Source: Bacteriovorax sp. (GTDB lineage Bacteria > Bdellovibrionota > Bacteriovoracia > Bacteriovoracales > Bacteriovoracaceae). From it: a DNA stretch of 5,484 nucleotides. Positions 4,652 through 5,484 of the stretch are shown here, piece by piece; position 1 is the first letter of the stretch, and every line of letters starts with the position of its first letter. Position numbers and translations under genes: made by a program. The stretch covers positions 1 to 5,484 of the forward strand of contig JAURXW010000371.1 of NCBI GenBank assembly GCA_030654205.1, read 5' to 3'. The notes under the pieces were generated by a model. The model searched no databases. It was given only the letters and a program-made list of their open reading frames with translations, and was not told the origin of the DNA.

Positions 4652-5484
4652 TTATTTATGAAGTGAGTTTAAATCTATAAGCGGTACAACTACAGAAAAG
4701 ACAATAAATGCCACAACACCACCCATAACAATCATCATTATAGGTTCTAATACAGAGGTTAGTCCACTAAGTTTTGTATTGACCTGATCCTCATAGTTTT
4801 CCGATACGATTTTGAGCATGGGTTCAAGTTCGCCAGATTTTTCCCCGAGTTTAATCATATGAGTTACCATCGAGGGAAATAATTGGGATTTAATTAAGGG
4901 TCCAGTAATCGACGAGCCTTCAGAGATACTTACGCGAGCTTCATCCACGGCTTTTTTCATATGAACATTTGAAATTAAATTTGAAACTATTTTCATTGAA
5001 GCTAAAATGGGAACACCTGACTGAAGTAGTGTGGCAAGTGTGGAGCAAAAACGGCTGACATTAACCATGGTGATAATTTCGCCAACGATGGGCAACTTGA
5101 GCACGACAGAATCAAATTGAGATCTGCCATTTTCAGTTTTAATATATTTTTTACTAAAAACAATAATTCCAATTATACCTGCAATTACTGCCCACCAATA
5201 ATGTAATAAAAAATTTGAAATCCAAATACAAAGCTTGGTTTGGAAGGGAAGTTCTTTTTTCATTGAAACAAATATTTTGGTAATTTTTGGTATAACAACT
5301 ACAAATATAATTCCTATCATTAATCCGCCGGCAACGATCATTACAACTGGATAAGTCATTGCACCTTTAATCTTATTTCTTAATTGCAATTGGCTTTCAG
5401 TGAAATCGGCAAGTTTTAATAATACAACTTCCAGTGTTCCCGAAGTTTCTCCTGCATCAACCATGTTGACGTAAACATTATCAA
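4652..5484 (-). CDS. gspF: GspF, T2SS inner-membrane platform protein (C-terminal 277 residues; start outside the window)
   Basis: The frame is open from the window edge to the TAA at 4654-4652. The first residues (DNVYVNMVDAGETSG) match the conserved YVNMVxAGExSG block at the end of the first cytoplasmic T2SSF domain. About 130 residues are therefore missing upstream; full GspF is near 400. In the visible part, hydrophobic segments lie at about 45-65, 94-111 and 247-269, the three-span pattern of the family. The second T2SSF domain lies between the second and third spans and includes VSRFCSTLATLLQSGVPIL (about 141-159) and MVTHMIKLGEKSGELEPML (about 205-223). GspF sits in the centre of the inner-membrane platform and is thought to pass the movement of the GspE ATPase to pseudopilin assembly. 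The Met at 5464 is internal, not a start. PilC of type IV pili is homologous, but the neighbours make this GspF. Confidence 0.94.
   Translation of the reverse strand, partial: DNVYVNMVDAGETSGTLEVVLLKLADFTESQLQLRNKIKGAMTYPVVMIVAGGLMIGIIFVVVIPKITKIFVSMKKELPFQTKLCIWISNFLLHYWWAVIAGIIGIIVFSKKYIKTENGRSQFDSVVLKLPIVGEIITMVNVSRFCSTLATLLQSGVPILASMKIVSNLISNVHMKKAVDEARVSISEGSSITGPLIKSQLFPSMVTHMIKLGEKSGELEPMLKIVSENYEDQVNTKLSGLTSVLEPIMMIVMGGVVAFIVFSVVVPLIDLNSLHK

Overview
The window is a 5.5 kb stretch of a type II secretion system (T2SS, general secretion pathway) operon. Every gene is on the minus strand, so transcription runs from position 5484 towards position 1. The order is gspF (3' part only), gspG, gspH, gspI, gspJ, gspK and gspL (5' part only). 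This is the classical T2SS order for the inner-membrane platform and the pseudopilus. The upstream genes (typically gspC, gspD and gspE) and the downstream ones (rest of gspL, gspM and perhaps gspN) would lie outside the window.

Layout along the transcript: 5484-4652 is the last two thirds of GspF, the polytopic platform protein. After a 27-bp gap with a strong Shine-Dalgarno (SD) site comes GspG, the major pseudopilin. GspH, GspI, GspJ and GspK, the minor pseudopilins, follow with overlapping or nearly abutting ends: G/H overlap 20 nt, H/I 19 nt, I/J are 1 nt apart, J/K overlap 17 nt. A 70-bp gap precedes GspL, whose visible part is a PilM-like actin-fold domain with an intact DxGxxxxK motif. 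Together these parts build a short periplasmic pseudopilus (G shaft; H, I, J and K at the tip) on a membrane platform (F, L) that drives folded proteins out through the outer-membrane secretin.

Organism: the DNA is AT-rich by eye, Lys/Glu/Asn are frequent, and the proteins look like Gram-negative T2SS with a PilM-type GspL. This fits a low-GC delta-proteobacterium-like lineage, for example Bdellovibrionota/Bacteriovoracia. That is inference and needs a homology search.

No undescribed system is visible; the core is a recognisable T2SS. Three things deserve attention. Inverted repeats sit at or near the four pseudopilin junctions G/H to J/K, most clearly a hairpin that would bury the gspK SD. 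All five pseudopilins carry low-complexity insertions or tails, some made of short tandem DNA repeats. GspL resembles PilM and keeps a nucleotide-binding motif. No RNA genes, insertion sequences, CRISPR arrays or convincing terminators were seen.
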